NCBI GenBank assembly: GCA_037577475.1
Contig: CM075193.1
Span: 5,300,685-5,364,684 of the forward strand
Direction of reading: 5' to 3'
Length of the DNA stretch: 64,000 nt
DNA from: Chaunax sp. Z400
Lineage: Eukaryota; Chordata; Actinopteri; Lophiiformes; Chaunacidae
Of the stretch, positions 12,825 to 24,740 are shown one piece after another. A program made the translations under genes and the position numbers. The notes beneath the pieces are model-generated. The model was not told where the DNA came from. It saw only the letters and a program-made list of their open reading frames with translations, and did not search any database. Positions within the stretch are counted from its first letter, which is position 1; every line of letters begins with the position of its first letter.

Positions 12825-14957
12825 CCCGGTGCAGAACGAGGAGAGGGAAAGTGCTTTCCAGGGCAGGCAGGCTTGCCAGCCGGGTCAGGGGGAGTTGCTC
12901 AGGAAAACAGGAAACTGACAAGAGAGACAAATGATAGGTCTCACCCATCCAGGGTCGTTGGAGCATTTTGCTGCAAAGCCTGATCAGCCATAATTGCTAT
13001 GAGAGTAATTAGAAAAGAAAAGTCTTTAAATGTCTTTTTTAATTTTTAAAACGCAGCAGTTTTCCTGGAGCAATTATGACAGTCTACTGCTGAGTTATAG
13101 GCAACCACTTTGTCCAGGTAAATATGTTATCACTGTAGCTGTTCTGGGATGAACTCAGGGTAATAACCTATCAAACACAGTAAACCATCTATTTTAATCC
13201 ATAATTAAAAGAAACATCAACTCTGACTGCTTTCCTGTATATCCACAAAGAAAACATTGGAACATGGCAACGATCTGCACTGATATTATCTATTGACCTT
13301 GCTGAGTGACTGTTCACAATAAGTTAGTTATATATTTTCTCTGGACAAGCCGGAGGGAGGATTGTGTGTCTGTCTGTGTGTGTAAGGGGAGGTCGGTTCA
13401 GAGCGGAGAGGCTGCTTTTGGCCAGAGGCAAAGATAAGCGAGGGGGGAGTGAAGGTGGTGGTGGGGACACAATGGATTGAGCCAGGCAATCAGTGAGCGA
13501 TCTGGGGCGGTGTTTAGTGGTGCTGTAAGATCTGCTAAACTAGCCCTAATTTCCCCTGTTGTAGAAGATGTGTGAGTTGAGGTGGAAAGGGGCAGGAGGA
13601 GGGGAGGCCTTTGGTCTGTCAGAGTGGAGTTAATCTGAACCTGGGGCAGCACGTACACTTTTGATGGAGGCCAGAGATAGGATGCCGAGGCGGAGGAGGA
13701 GGAGGGCCAGGGAGGATGAAAGATCACCCACACCTGCAAGGGGCTGCCGAAAGTTACAACTCACTCAAAGAGGCCTTTCTACTGCTGCTCCATTTGTCAA
13801 AGAAGATGGGCGCAATAACAGCGAGCGCTTCACTCTGGTTCTGTTTTCACTGGTGGCTCATCATGTGCACTAACTGCCATGGGATAAAGGTTATATTGAT
13901 TTGTCTTCTCACTAGTAAATCTTTTCCAAATGCAAACAAATTGCATATTTGAAAAAAAAAAATCATAGTATATACAGTATGTCTGTCTGTAAAGCAGCTG
14001 TGAGTGAGTTCTGTACACTTTAGCAAGACAGAAAAAACAAAACCGCTCCATATTTGATTCAGCTTGACTTCTTTTTGGTTTTGAGAGGTGTCTGTGCACG
14101 AAATCCCCCATCATGCTCTTGGAGAGGAATATGAATCGCCACCCCTTGAGGTTTGCCCTCTTTGGCCCTGTGTCTTCCTTTCATGCACTGTTAAGATTCA
14201 TCTGTGGCATCAAGAGATTTCGTTGAACTTATAAAGCCAGAATGATTAAAGCTCCTCTGCTTCGTATAACACGAAACACTGAGATCCAAAGCAGGCAGCT
14301 CTGCCTCCACAATATCATAAACAACAATCATAAAACATAATTCTGTGTGGATTTTTACAGAGAATGTTATTAGTTTTTACAACAACTGTGTTGAACTTTG
14401 AGAAATGTTGATTTTTTTAAGATGTTAGGCTTTGGTATGAAATCTTGAGTGTTCATTTGGGTTGGTTTGGGTTATGTGGTGAGTGGTTGCAAGTGCAGGT
14501 TCCTAATAAATACAGAGAGCATTAACCCCCCTCCTCTGTTTCATCTGGGCCTTTTGCTCTTTGCCAGGGTAACCCCCCCCCCTCTCAGCTGGTAACTCAG
14601 ACTGTGCCGGGAGCACAGCACATCTGGATCGGATGCCGAGCTGAGGGAGGGACGATATATGAGTGTACATGTCATAGATATAGACTCAGAGCTTTTGTTT
14701 GTGTGTTGGGCAGGTGGGCAGCATTTCATGTATGGGCATATCCTCTGAGCTATGAAGAAAATGCCCTCTTTGTCCCAACATGATGGCGGGAATTCCCAGC
14801 CCAAGGCAAAAAACAACAACAACAACATATTGAGGAACAAAGAATCACAAAGATTTAATTTATTTTTAATATGTTTATTGGGTTTCATATAAATTTCTGC
14901 AGATAAGTACAAAACAATTAATATTTCTGAGTTTTACAATTAAATCAAAGGGGAAAG
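12825..14957. other. Non-coding spacer with purine-rich and GT-rich patches
   Basis: No gene seen. There is a short GT run at 13362-13384, a GGA/GGC-rich patch at 13570-13700 that makes spurious open frames on both strands, and a C-run at 14573-14582. The 94- to 123-codon minus-strand frames at 13398, 13830 and 14541 are regarded as chance. Confidence 0.45.
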
Positions 14958-14960
14958 AAT

Positions 14961-15004
14961 AAACAAACAAACAAACAAACAAACAAACAAACAAACAAAC
15001 AAAC
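14961..15004. repeat. (AAAC)n microsatellite
   Basis: Eleven AAAC units in a perfect run, followed by short CA and CATA runs to about 15025. Confidence 0.92.
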
Positions 15005-15264
15005 ACACACATACATACATAAATTAATCAATTAACATGAACATAAACAAAGGAAAGAAAAAGACAAACAAATAAAAATACACACAAAAAAGAAAGGAAG
15101 GTCAAGTTGCTGAAGAATTTAATATGAGAGGGTTCATCGCAGCGGTATATTCCAAAATAAACCATAATAAATGATAAATAAATAATAATAGTCAGATTTA
15201 GTTTGTGAGTCCTGCTGAGACTGGTATCAATTTAAGCCCAAGAATGAATGTATTTTGCAAGACA

Positions 15265-15285
15265 GCAAAAAAAAAAAAAAAAAAG
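15265..15285. repeat. A-homopolymer
   Basis: A run of about 20 A residues. Confidence 0.85.
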
Positions 15286-15587
15286 CTTTTGAATTTGACT
15301 TGCAAATCAGTTTACATAAGCTTGTGTCTTGAAACTGCAGGAGTCAGAGTTTAGGGTGATGTGTTCATGTGGTGGGACATCGCCTTTCTAATGAGACTAT
15401 TATTGGCAGCAGAATTGGGCCACATATGTAAACAAAGCTAAATCATTGTGTTTGATGAGTGAACTACAGCAGTATATGTATGCATATGCACACTGCAGGT
15501 GTAAGTGGTGGCTGGAGGCTCTGGTTGAATAGAGAGAATGTAGGACACAATTCTGGCAGAGCTAACAAACGGGTCAGGGAATATCCA

Positions 15588-16106
15588 TTTATAATGGTAT
15601 GTATAATGGTATGTATAATGGTTATGATGGTATGTATAATGTATGTATAATGTTATGTATAATGGTATATAATGGTATGTATAATGGTATGTAAAATGAT
15701 ATGTATAATGGTGTATAATGGTATGTATAGTGGTATGTATAGTGGTATGTATAATGGTATGTATAATGGTATGTATAATGGTATATAATGGTATATAATG
15801 ATATGTATAATGGTATATAATGGTATGTATAATGGTATATAATGGTATATAATGGTATGTATAATGGTATATAATGGTATGTATAATGGTATATAATGGT
15901 ATATAATGGTATGTATAGTGGTATGTATAATGGTATGTATAATGGTATGTATAATGGTATATAATGGTATGTATGATGGTATATAATGGTATGTATAGTG
16001 GTATGTATAATGGTATGTATAATGGTATGTATAATGGTATATAATGGTATGTATAATGGTATATAATGGTATATAATGGTATGAATAATGGTATGTATAA
16101 TGGTAA
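15588..16106. repeat. Minisatellite of 12-bp and 10-bp units (taatggtatgta / taatggtata)
   Basis: About 45 units of two lengths alternate: a 12-mer (taatggtatgta, with variant tagtggtatgta) and a 10-mer (taatggtata). The array has higher-order order: from the variant 12-mer at 15916 to the next at 15996, the unit series 12v-12-12-10-12-10-12 spans 80 bp, and it begins again from 15996. The minus strand is free of stops in two frames, giving 232- and 197-codon frames rich in IPLYTYHY. These are by-products of the repeat, not proteins. Confidence 0.93.
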
Positions 16107-16840
16107 AAACAAGCAAAGCAGCAGTGGATGGATCACATTTCACACTCAGGGCCAGATAAAATGCTGTAAAGAGCATCTGAACATGACCAAAGGTTAGTGA
16201 TGGATCTACATGCATCCTTTACACTGTAGCTGTGTCTGCTTATTATCCTGCTGTTTGAAAGCATGTGAGCAGCAGTCATGTGGTTAAAAATAATGGCTTC
16301 ATTCTATCTTCTACACTAGTGAGCTACGTCATCAGTTATAAACTAGTGGTGTTAGCAGACACAGGCACAAAAGACCAGATTGGCTAGAAGGTGATTCAGG
16401 GATCAGATTTTGTTCTGGGAGCCTTTCATAATGATGGTTAACAACCAACTGGTGGGTGTAACAAAGTGTTGCTGGAATATGGAATACTTCACCACATGGG
16501 GGGCAGACCAGTTATGTGTACAGCACCATCTCTGCAGGGATTAGTGGTGCCATTAAGTGGCGAAGAGTCGCTGTGGGGGGGCCACATCCTCTGATTCCTC
16601 ATTAAATTGGAAGCAGTTTGCCTTCATCACAGCTCTGCTCCACCACCGTGGTGTAGCATCAGCACCCTCACAGCACCCATGGAGCCAGTCCAGGACTCTT
16701 TTTCTCTGGCTGGTGTTTGGATCATGCTGATTTGTTCTTACAGTATGCATAAACCTTTCAAATTAGGAGTCACAGGCTGATATGATAATGATAGTTTGTA
16801 GATGGAAAAAGCCAATAGCCGACTAATCAACCGACATCAA
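16107..16840. other. Non-coding spacer
   Basis: No gene or repeat is recognised. The only open frame of note (16553-16750, minus) lacks splice context. Confidence 0.4.
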
Positions 16841-16914
16841 CTGCAAAAAAAAAAAAAAGATAAGATGAGATAAGATCTCAGTGTATTTATAGATCCTGTT
16901 AACTGTCTGTGATT

Positions 16915-17285
16915 TGTTATTACCTCCATCAGAGAGGTTGTTTTCACCCTCATCAGTTTGTCCATTGGTTTGTTTGGTTAAAGTTGCAGATCCAGAATTT
17001 TTTTTATTTTTTATTGCTTCCCTCAACATTTCTCCTAATTTCTCTGGGAATAATCCATAAATCGTGATGTAAAAAAAAAATCACATATATTTATTATATT
17101 ATTTATTTTTATATTTATTTATTTATGATATCTATGATTATGTGTAGTGTGGTGCAGATCCAGTTGATGATACAGATCTGCTGGATCTTTATTATTTTAT
17201 TTATTTAGTACCAGAATCAGACAGAGATGTGTCAGATTGTTCGGCCTTGGCGGAGGGATGCACTCTATTAAATACATTCTAGTTC
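16915..17285 (+). repeat. Copy of the 'cctccgcc...ggcggagg' family
   Basis: The left end is at 16921 (tacctccatcagagaggttg), with 'ttggtttgtttggtt' and 'gcagatccagaattttt' internally. The right end at about 17243-17270 reads ccttggcggagggatgcact. The middle (17080-17130) has been filled by AT-rich TTTA repeats. Both termini are present, so this is one of the more complete copies. Confidence 0.7.
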
Positions 17286-17418
17286 TCTACGTTTATGTAT
17301 TTTATTTAATCTTGTTGGTGGTGACTAATCACTGAAACAGTGACATGGAGACTGGGATTGATTCATTCTGTTCATACATTTTTACATGACAATTTTCATC
17401 CCCCAAAAAAATCTTTTT

Positions 17419-17799
17419 CTAAGAACCTTTTTTTCTTGTAGACATTGTGTCATCACATCTCTTTAATCCATTAACAAAAGTCAATCCATCAAATTCTTTT
17501 TTAAGTGTGGATGGTGAAGAAAAATGAAGAGTCTGTGCTCCTGCCTGAGTGTAATATGCAAACCCATCTAAAGGGATCCATAACCATTCCTGGGATTTGA
17601 ACAGCTGTTGAGCAGAGGAGACAGAGGTGCGTTCAAACACCATCCAGAATGCAGCGCCTGAGGCTTTGGCTGTGGGACAGAGATGGGGGGGGGTTCTGCA
17701 GACACAGGTGGGACAGGCAGTAATGACAACCTCCCCAAAAATGTCCACTTTTGTGAAGTCTGTCATTTCTGGAAGAATCAGGTCTCCATTTAAAGTCAT
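17419..17799 (-). CDS. Unrecognised 126-codon open frame, doubtful
   Basis: A minus-strand frame starts with ATG at 17797-17799 and runs without stop for 126 codons in DNA of moderate GC content. I see no signal peptide, membrane segment or known motif; four cysteines cluster near residues 29-42 (CPTCVC and nearby). A run of eight G residues at about 17686-17693 means the frame could easily be interrupted or shifted in a real gene. No splice sites frame it convincingly and no neighbouring exon joins it. It could be a decayed exon, a pseudogene fragment or chance; chance is most likely. Confidence 0.12.
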   Translation of the reverse strand: MTLNGDLILPEMTDFTKVDIFGEVVITACPTCVCRTPPHLCPTAKASGAAFWMVFERTSVSSAQQLFKSQEWLWIPLDGFAYYTQAGAQTLHFSSPSTLKKEFDGLTFVNGLKRCDDTMSTRKKGS

Positions 17800-18192
17800 T
17801 TAAATTTCATTTAACTTATTGTAGCCTCTATCTGGACATGATAAGACACCAAGATTCATAACGAATCTGTTCCTGGAACATTTTCTCACAAAGCAGTTCA
17901 AGATTTCCACTGTGATTCTTCATAAGCACCGTAACAAAGAGAGAATAAGTCCAAGGCAGTTTAGCTTCTGCAGTTTCAGTGTTCCAGAGTGCAGCAGGCC
18001 CGCCTCGGTGTCGGCCCCTGAGGCGACAGAGCCGAGGTCACGTCTCAGAAATACAATCATACACACATGGATTTTGGGAAATTAGACTTTCACGTAAATG
18101 TAACCATTTACAGGTGGTAAATATCCTGCTGGATTTCACGAATGTAAAACCTTAAGCATTACACCCACAAGCTACGGAGCAGAGGAGATGAG

Positions 18193-18194
<2 letters not shown>
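17800..18194. other. Non-coding spacer
   Basis: Single-copy sequence, GC-richer from 17985 to 18045. Nothing recognised. Confidence 0.4.
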
Positions 18195-18253
<59 letters not shown>

Positions 18254-18274
18254 ACACACACACACACACACACG
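18195..18274. repeat. (CA)n microsatellite
   Basis: About 40 CA units with a few CG interruptions at 18243-18250 and near the right end. It creates a spurious (TH)n open frame. Confidence 0.95.
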
Positions 18275-18479
18275 CATTTTGGATCTGATTTTGTTTTCAA
18301 AATAAAGCAATTCAATTGTCTAATTTTTCACACCTTTGGTTGGATAATCGATCCCATCTTGAAACAAATGTAATTTCACCGACACGCTACATGAAAATTC
18401 AAACTGTAATCTGCAATGTGGCAACTCCACCGGTAGATAAATAAGTGAGATCTCTAACCTACGTCAGCTTCTCAAATCT

Positions 18480-19030
18480 GCACCATGGAATATGATTCTA
18501 ATTTCAAGCTAATTAAGATGATCTCCTTTCTATTTATTTTTTCAATTTAGGTGGCAGTAATATTGTATTCCCATACATCATGCCTGGAAATGCTCAAATC
18601 AAATTTGTATCCCTTGAATTGGGTATATCACAAACCTGATTGCATGTTCAAATCCACCTATTTTCCAGGGGCTGACTTAAGTCACGCGTCGTGTAATTAC
18701 ATGTCCAGGGACCGCGACAGCGTTTGAGAATCACATTGATACTGGCTGAGGTAATGGCTCATTCATAGGGTTAAAGTTTTTTTACTGCTGCCTGCCTTTT
18801 ATGACTTTTTCATTGGAATGGAACAGAGATTGTAACGATGATTGCTGCATCTCCACCCCTCCAATTTGTTACTGACTGTGTTGCCATTACCTGGAGAGCC
18901 GCTGCAGTTAAAAGAGAATAACAGCCATAATGAAGATCTCTATCCAGCGTTACATATCTGATCGAGAGGCTCTAAAGATCAAACAGTCGACCAAACATTT
19001 GGCATTCCTTACCGAGTACCTTTTGATGTC
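18480..19030. promoter_or_regulatory. Candidate conserved non-coding block, strongest in the window
   Basis: About 550 bp of repeat-free sequence with words often seen in deeply conserved vertebrate enhancers: 'gctaattaagatg' (18509), 'gtcacgcgtcgtgtaattac' (18681), octamer-like ATGC words, and 'caatttgttactgactgtg'. Several CpGs are retained (cacgcgtcgtg), which is unusual in non-coding fish DNA and suggests constraint. This is inference; alignment to other fish, gar or human would test it. Confidence 0.4.
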
Positions 19031-19434
19031 GTGGCCGGCATCTCTTCAAAGGTGCTGTCTCCATACCACTGTGAATGTATAAACATTACTGTTAATACAT
19101 CTGTTCATATTCTAGGGCTACGGCTGTATTGATTTTAAGCAGAATAGCCCAAGGAAAGGCTCCGATCTTTCATAACGTTGTTTAAAAAGTAAAAATGTAT
19201 GAAATGTGCAGGATTGATAAGGTGTGGCTCCGTGGATAAATACCTTCTGCTTCACTGGAGCTTTAATTGGAGGCGATTCCAGACAAAAAAAAAGATGCTT
19301 TTTACTTGCTTGCTAACAATAAAACATTAATTTATTTATTCAGACACTCATACAGTGGTGGTAGAGGCTACCTGCTCATCAAGAGCGATAACCATTCACA
19401 TCCCGATGGAACAGCCACTGGGAGGAAGGGGTCA

Positions 19435-19640
19435 GTATCACATTTTGACTACATTTTGAAGCAGATCTGGGTCCGGATGTGGATTCTGGATCACTTTTTC
19501 ACTTTCTTCAACATTCTCAGATTGGGGCCTTTTTTTGTTTTTACTTGTTGGTGATGGATCTTTGATGAACAGTTGTTTCAGGATTTTATTTTGTCAGCCT
19601 GTAAACAGATTTTTTTGACCATGAGTTCATGGAGGTTTGC
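19435..19640 (+). repeat. Fragment of the 'cctccgcc...ggcggagg' family
   Basis: Wording 'gatctgggtccggatgtgga', then 'ctttttcactttcttcaaca' and 'ttctcagattgggg', matches the interior of this family (compare 62800: 'attttcacttcgtttaacat'). Neither end is preserved. Confidence 0.5.
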
Positions 19641-19837
19641 AGTCTCTGTGTGTTTTCTAGTCATTTTCCATGATACTGGCAAAATGTTGAGGACAGAGAA
19701 AAAGTGATCCAGGTTCTGCGTGTGTAAACAGATCCAGTTCAAAATGTGATAAACTCTCCCGTTGGGTGAAGGTCCACCTTTTTACACAAAACTCATTCAA
19801 ATCCGTTGACAACTTTTTGAGATATCTAGAAGACAAA

Positions 19838-20532
19838 AGCACATTTCCACTGCGTAGTGCCAACTCTACTCGACTCGACCTGTTCCGCCTTGGTATCAGG
19901 TACTTTTCTGTAGTTCGTTTTCCATTACGGGATAGAACAGTATGTCCTTAGGGTAGGTGGACGCCAACTGAAACCAGTACCAGCTCTACTCAACTCGGCT
20001 TGGTTTTCTGCCGGTCGTTTTCCATTGCCGATGGTACCTCCTCAGGGTAGATTGGGGCAGCGCGAAACTGCCTTTGCGTAGTCTTGAATCGTTAGTCGTC
20101 TGCACCTCCTCAACATAGCAGCTGCAACAAATGAAAGTTATGGTCGCTAAAGGACCTTCGCTGTTTGAGTGCGACAGCCATTGATTTGTGCTGTGCATGT
20201 ACTCCGTGCATGCCGGGCATTGATCAATCAGTGGTCTGTAACATTTCACCTGACCTTTTAGTACCTGCTTGGCTCGCTTGGAACTGCAGCAGAGCAGGTA
20301 CTAAAAAAGTAGTACCAGGTACCAGGTACGTTTTACCCAGTGGAAACGCAAAAAAGGCAAGGCGAGGCGAGGCGAGGCGAGCTGGTACTATGCAGTGGAA
20401 AAAGGGCTTTAGAACCACAACAGAGGAGGTACTAAAAAAGTAGTACCAGGTGCTTTTTCCCAAATGAAAACCCCAAAAAGGCGAATAGAGTTGAGTAGAG
20501 TAGAGCCATTACTACGCTGTGGAAATGTGGCT
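19838..20532. mobile_element. Composite MITE (Harbinger-like), 695 bp
   Basis: The left end (agcacatttccactgcgtag at 19838) pairs with the reverse complement of the right end (agccacatttccacagcgta, ending at 20532). Similarity continues inward for about 40 bp ('ctctactcgactcg' versus 'ctctactctactca'). A possible 3-bp target duplication AAA flanks it, which would fit the PIF/Harbinger class. Terminal wording is repeated inside: 'ctctactcaactcggcttgg' at 19985, 'cagtggaaacg' at 20339, 'gcagtggaaaaagggcttta' at 20393. An exact 20-bp near-palindrome ggtactaaaaaagtagtacc occurs at about 20297 and 20427. It encodes no transposase; open frames inside are incidental. Confidence 0.75.
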
Positions 20533-21125
20533 AAAGAAAGAGACAAACATGGGCGATCACATAATGAAGGAAAAAAGAAATATGCCTTTTCTCTGACTTG
20601 GCTTGCATCACCTTGATTCCGACGAGATGGAGGAAGCTATTACCTGGCAAATGGTGTCTGAAATGTAGAGAATATTAATGATGACTGCAGCACATGCCAG
20701 ATCACTTCCCTGGAAAAATTATAGAGGATTATGTCTGAATGGCAGAAAAACATGCTGCTTATTAAATCATCCCCCCTTCTTCATGCTTTTCATGGGTGGT
20801 CAACAGTAATCAGTTTACCGTCTGGCTCTTTCAGAGTGTTAAGACATCCACTTTTCATTTGAACAAATAGTATGATAGTTTCAAGCACCCATTTAAATTA
20901 ATCCCCTTTAAAGTTTTCAGCAGAGTCTCTAGAAAAAAACAAACCACCCACTTTTAATCTGAAACCGATGGTGTTTTTTTTTTGTGAAAAAGGATTTACC
21001 CATAATTCTCATTGCCCGTGTGTACCCTCCCCCCTCTTGCAGAAAACACATCTGCACCCTTTTTGCACACATGCATGCAGACACAAACACACACACAAAC
21101 ACACACAGTATAATTTGTAAAGCCT
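20533..21125. other. Non-coding spacer, partly enhancer-like
   Basis: From 20600 to 20800 the sequence is single-copy with balanced composition. A T-run lies at 20974-20983 and short ACACAAACAC runs at 21080-21110. No gene seen. Confidence 0.4.
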
Positions 21126-21129
21126 AAGC

Positions 21130-21470
21130 GCTTTCAATACTACAAAATGCCAGATAAACTTTTCTCATTTACTCCTAATTTGGTCACGCAAGATAATGCC
21201 AACATCTGAAGGCTTTTTAAACTGCCTTTTAAAATGCATTCCTGAAAGGAGCTGGCACCGGCACCTCTGCACCTTGTCAGCTCTAATAATTATTTCCAAT
21301 CTGGAGCTAGCCCTTAATGTGCTGATTAATCCAGCCCACTCCTCGCTGCGAGATGCATTGAGCGCCATTAATTTTTCAAAAAGGGCTCACTCTGTTTTTG
21401 CTGGGAGCCCTGCAGATGTCAGGGCTGTGGCAGAGAAAGCATTAGAAGGTAAGACCTCCCTCTCCCCAGA
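21130..21470. promoter_or_regulatory. Candidate conserved non-coding block
   Basis: Repeat-free sequence with 'gctctaataattatttccaa' (21281), 'gtgctgattaatccagccca' (21318) and 'gcgccattaatttttcaa' (21361). Homeodomain-type words separated by GC-richer linkers are typical of a developmental enhancer. A 125-codon plus-strand frame and a 67-codon minus-strand frame both cross it, so neither is evidence of coding. Confidence 0.4.
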
Positions 21471-22435
21471 GACTGGCATGGACTTTCCCCACCTTCATTC
21501 TAATGCCAAGCAGGACCTCAGCTGCCAAACCTGGCAAACTTGGACATCACCATCTACGCACCATCCCCCATAACAGAAAACAGACTTAATGAGAGTGGTT
21601 TCAAAAACCAACATAATGAGAAACAAAGCTACGGCTTGTTCAGTCTTGAAGCACCAGAGGTTTCTTGGGAACATTAAGGGATTCGCAGAGATTCTCATGT
21701 CGTGTGTCACCGTTCTTATCCAAACTCTCAGCTCTGAGATTCCCAGCCAGGTTTCAGATCAGCCTCTGTGAAAATGCCCTTCAGAACAACTCGCTCACCA
21801 GTGTGTTCCAATTCAAAGCGATTTGAAATCTGTGCTCCAACCTTCCTCTCACTCCAGAGCTTTGTGCGGCTCCCCCTTTATGCAGACTGGCTACAAGCTG
21901 TCACAATTGAGGAAATCCCCCCCCTCCGACCAGCTTTTATCTGCCGATAGGTAGGTGAATGGTGGAAATTAGGATTCCTGGAGAGACTTGGGATGGAGAG
22001 AATAGAAACAAAGACTTCCCCATGTCAGGAACCGATGTCTCTTTTTCTACTACTTTTCCCTTTCATCCCAAGGGCTCCTGTCAGACAAAGGGAAAGGGAA
22101 TGAGAGCACATATAATACCTTTTAAGAGGCTGCCAGTTCTCTCCCATGCGATAAACTCTGCTCGAACCACAATGGAGTTGCAGGACCCTGCAGTCACCCT
22201 ACTGTAGGCCTGAGAGCTCACCCCAGCATAAACATCAACACCACTATGCAAGCCACACTGAAAAACAGCTAATTACACATAGAACGTTCCAAAATACACG
22301 GAAATCTCAGTTTTCTCGAGATCGTTTCTTCAAAATCATCTTTAGAGTCTATCAATAATAAAACATAATATTCACATGCAGCGTGGGATCATGGGAGTTG
22401 TCATCATCGTTAGTAAAAAAAATGCACCATTGCTG
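21471..22435. other. Non-coding spacer
   Basis: Single-copy texture throughout. Short frames at 21589, 21768 and 21959 have no consistent splice signals. Nothing recognised. Confidence 0.4.
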
Positions 22436-22437
22436 AC

Positions 22438-22560
22438 ATTTCAACTTCAACTTCAACTTTATTTGTCGCCGAAGGGCAATTGATTGTGCAGCAAGACATA
22501 GAAACAAGATAACAAGACAAGACAACAAGATACATAAGACTTAAAGGGGTATTAATGGGG
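22438..22560 (+). repeat. 'tcaacttcaactttatttgt' dispersed repeat fragment
   Basis: A TTCAAC triplication leads into 'tttatttgtcgccgaagggc', then 'cagcaagacatagaaacaag' and ACAAGA-rich sequence. This resembles the widespread fish repeat whose consensus begins with tcaactttattgtc. The class (LINE 3' end or SINE) is not decided. Confidence 0.5.
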
Positions 22561-23354
22561 GGGAGGGAGTCATGGGCTCCTGGCCTTTAAGTCATGCAAG
22601 CCAACTGATGATTAAGTGCTAAATTTAGAGCATCGATGGTAAAAAAAAATATCATAAAATTCATCAATTAGTTACAGGAAATGTTAAAATGACATAAATA
22701 AAAAACATCCCAACACAGCAGTATCACCATCCATAATTATCATTCCCAGTAATCCTGTCGACTTGCCGGCCCTGAGTTTCTGATGTGGCTCAGACAGGAA
22801 GGTAATGTTTTATATGTTTATTTCACATTGTGCTCAGGCATGTCGCAGAAACATTTGAAACATCCTGTACGAGTGTGACAATCATCTGTCTACACAACAA
22901 TGCATAGATGCCAACATGGAAGTGTACAACTTCACTCAACAGTGGAGATATATGTATACAGTATTTCATATGCAATCCCCACTGCAAAGTATTCACAAAT
23001 CTGGCAGTGTCAAAACTCCCAGCCCTTTTGAATGTTAATGAAACAGAGGTGTTAGGATGTCAGAAATCTGTCCAATAACGATAACAGTACAACTCCTGTT
23101 TACACTGAGCACGCTCCAGCTCCCAAAACCCAAAGTGCAGCCTCATTTACGTGCTAATGTGGGGAGGCAGATAAAGGACGGAGGAGCGATCACATGCCCT
23201 GTCAGAGAGTCACCCTTTGAACCATCCCTCATGCTGCTGAAGAGGGGGGGGGGAATCAAAGAGCCTCAGCAGGTTTACCTCCTTTCAAACACAACGCACA
23301 CTCCACTCAAGTCCTCACATTTGTGACAGAGAAAAATAACTGGGCATTACTGCT

Positions 23355-23357
<3 letters not shown>
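22561..23357. other. Non-coding spacer
   Basis: No gene or clear repeat. A G-run lies at 23245-23253. Confidence 0.4.
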
Positions 23358-23441
<84 letters not shown>

Positions 23442-23442
23442 G
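23358..23442. repeat. (CA)n microsatellite
   Basis: About 40 uninterrupted CA units. Confidence 0.95.
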
Positions 23443-24197
23443 ACTGTCGGGTTTTCTGTACAGAAGATTTTCTGATGATGGCATCGATTTAATGCACATG
23501 AAAGAGTCAAACACAACTATGTTTCCTATGAGGCACTACGCTGCTACGCTAAATGCTATCTGGTGCCGTTTACAGTGAGCTAATTCAACTTTCTGCTTAC
23601 CTAAAGTGACTGAAATGACTGGATACATAAAACACAGATTGGGCTCAGAGGCAGAGTTATTTCTAGTCAAGATGCCCTCATAAATATTTTTTACATCAAA
23701 GATGGGTCAAATAAATGACTACATGTGCCACTCATTGGTAACACTTTATGCTTTAGGCCAGTGGTACATGGATGGATTTATGCATGAAACAGCATGAATT
23801 CATTCATAATGGATTTCAAGAACTACCAGCAATGTTTATGTATTAATAATATCTCATGTCTGACTAAATGCAGGAACAAAACGTTTATTAAGCCACAACT
23901 GAGGTATTTCAATCATCATGATTTCTGGGTTATTAATGATATTAATATAATCATTAATATTGATTAGAGCAGTTAAAGGGACAAACCAAAAATACTGAGC
24001 AGTCACAACAGAGAACATGTCATCTGTTGAGGTCTAAGTGTTGTAATGATTAATGAAGCTTTACTTTTTCATGACTTCATGTTTGTGGCTGTTCAAATGA
24101 AGTGGTTTCCTGGTCTGTCTTTAACACAGAGGATCAATAGTGGCATATTAGTGAAATCACAATTATTATCAAATGTCAACAACAACAGCAACAGCAC

Positions 24198-24198
<1 letters not shown>
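23443..24198. other. Non-coding spacer
   Basis: AT-rich single-copy sequence with short ATTAAT palindromic words near 23930-23965. No gene seen. Confidence 0.4.

Positions 24199-24233
<35 letters not shown>
24199..24233. repeat. (AAT)n microsatellite
   Basis: About twelve AAT units. Confidence 0.93.
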
Positions 24234-24236
<3 letters not shown>

Positions 24237-24740
24237 AGATAAGATCAGTACAGTATCTGGCCAGCACCAAAATGCAGACAGAAAGGATTAGCAACTAGCT
24301 GGTGGAAACAGTGGAGCATTTAGCCGCTAGTTAGTTAAGACTTAACTATGAGGTGAGCAAATGCTGGTTTATATTCAACAAGTACCCAAAAGCACATCTC
24401 CAGATAACTGCTAAAGCTGCTTTGGTGAATGTGAGAAAATACAACTAAGAAAATACTTATTTCTTCTTAAAAATCAATTTTTTTTGTAGTTTCCAAGTTT
24501 TTGTAGTTTATTTTCCTTTTTAAAAATAAATCTCACTGTCACAAGACAAGTGGAGGGAAATTGTAGATTCTGTATAAAATACGTATATAAAAGAGTGGAT
24601 TAGGTACAAGATTCCCAAAATTGTTCACCACAGAAAAGAATTCAGCGTGAGAAGATGAGGAAACCACATGCACACTCCCACGACTGAACGCACTGCACGC
24701 TCTGGAATTAAAAATTTACTGCTGCTTGTAGACTCATGTC

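Noticed and set aside
15438..16215. Minus-strand open frames of 232 and 197 codons rich in YHYTYHYIPLYIPL.
   Set aside because: They are translations of the 10/12-bp minisatellite; the repeat lacks stops on that strand.
20165..20463. Overlapping 92- and 79-codon frames on opposite strands.
   Set aside because: They lie inside the composite MITE, with its palindromes and GAGGC repeats; not genes.
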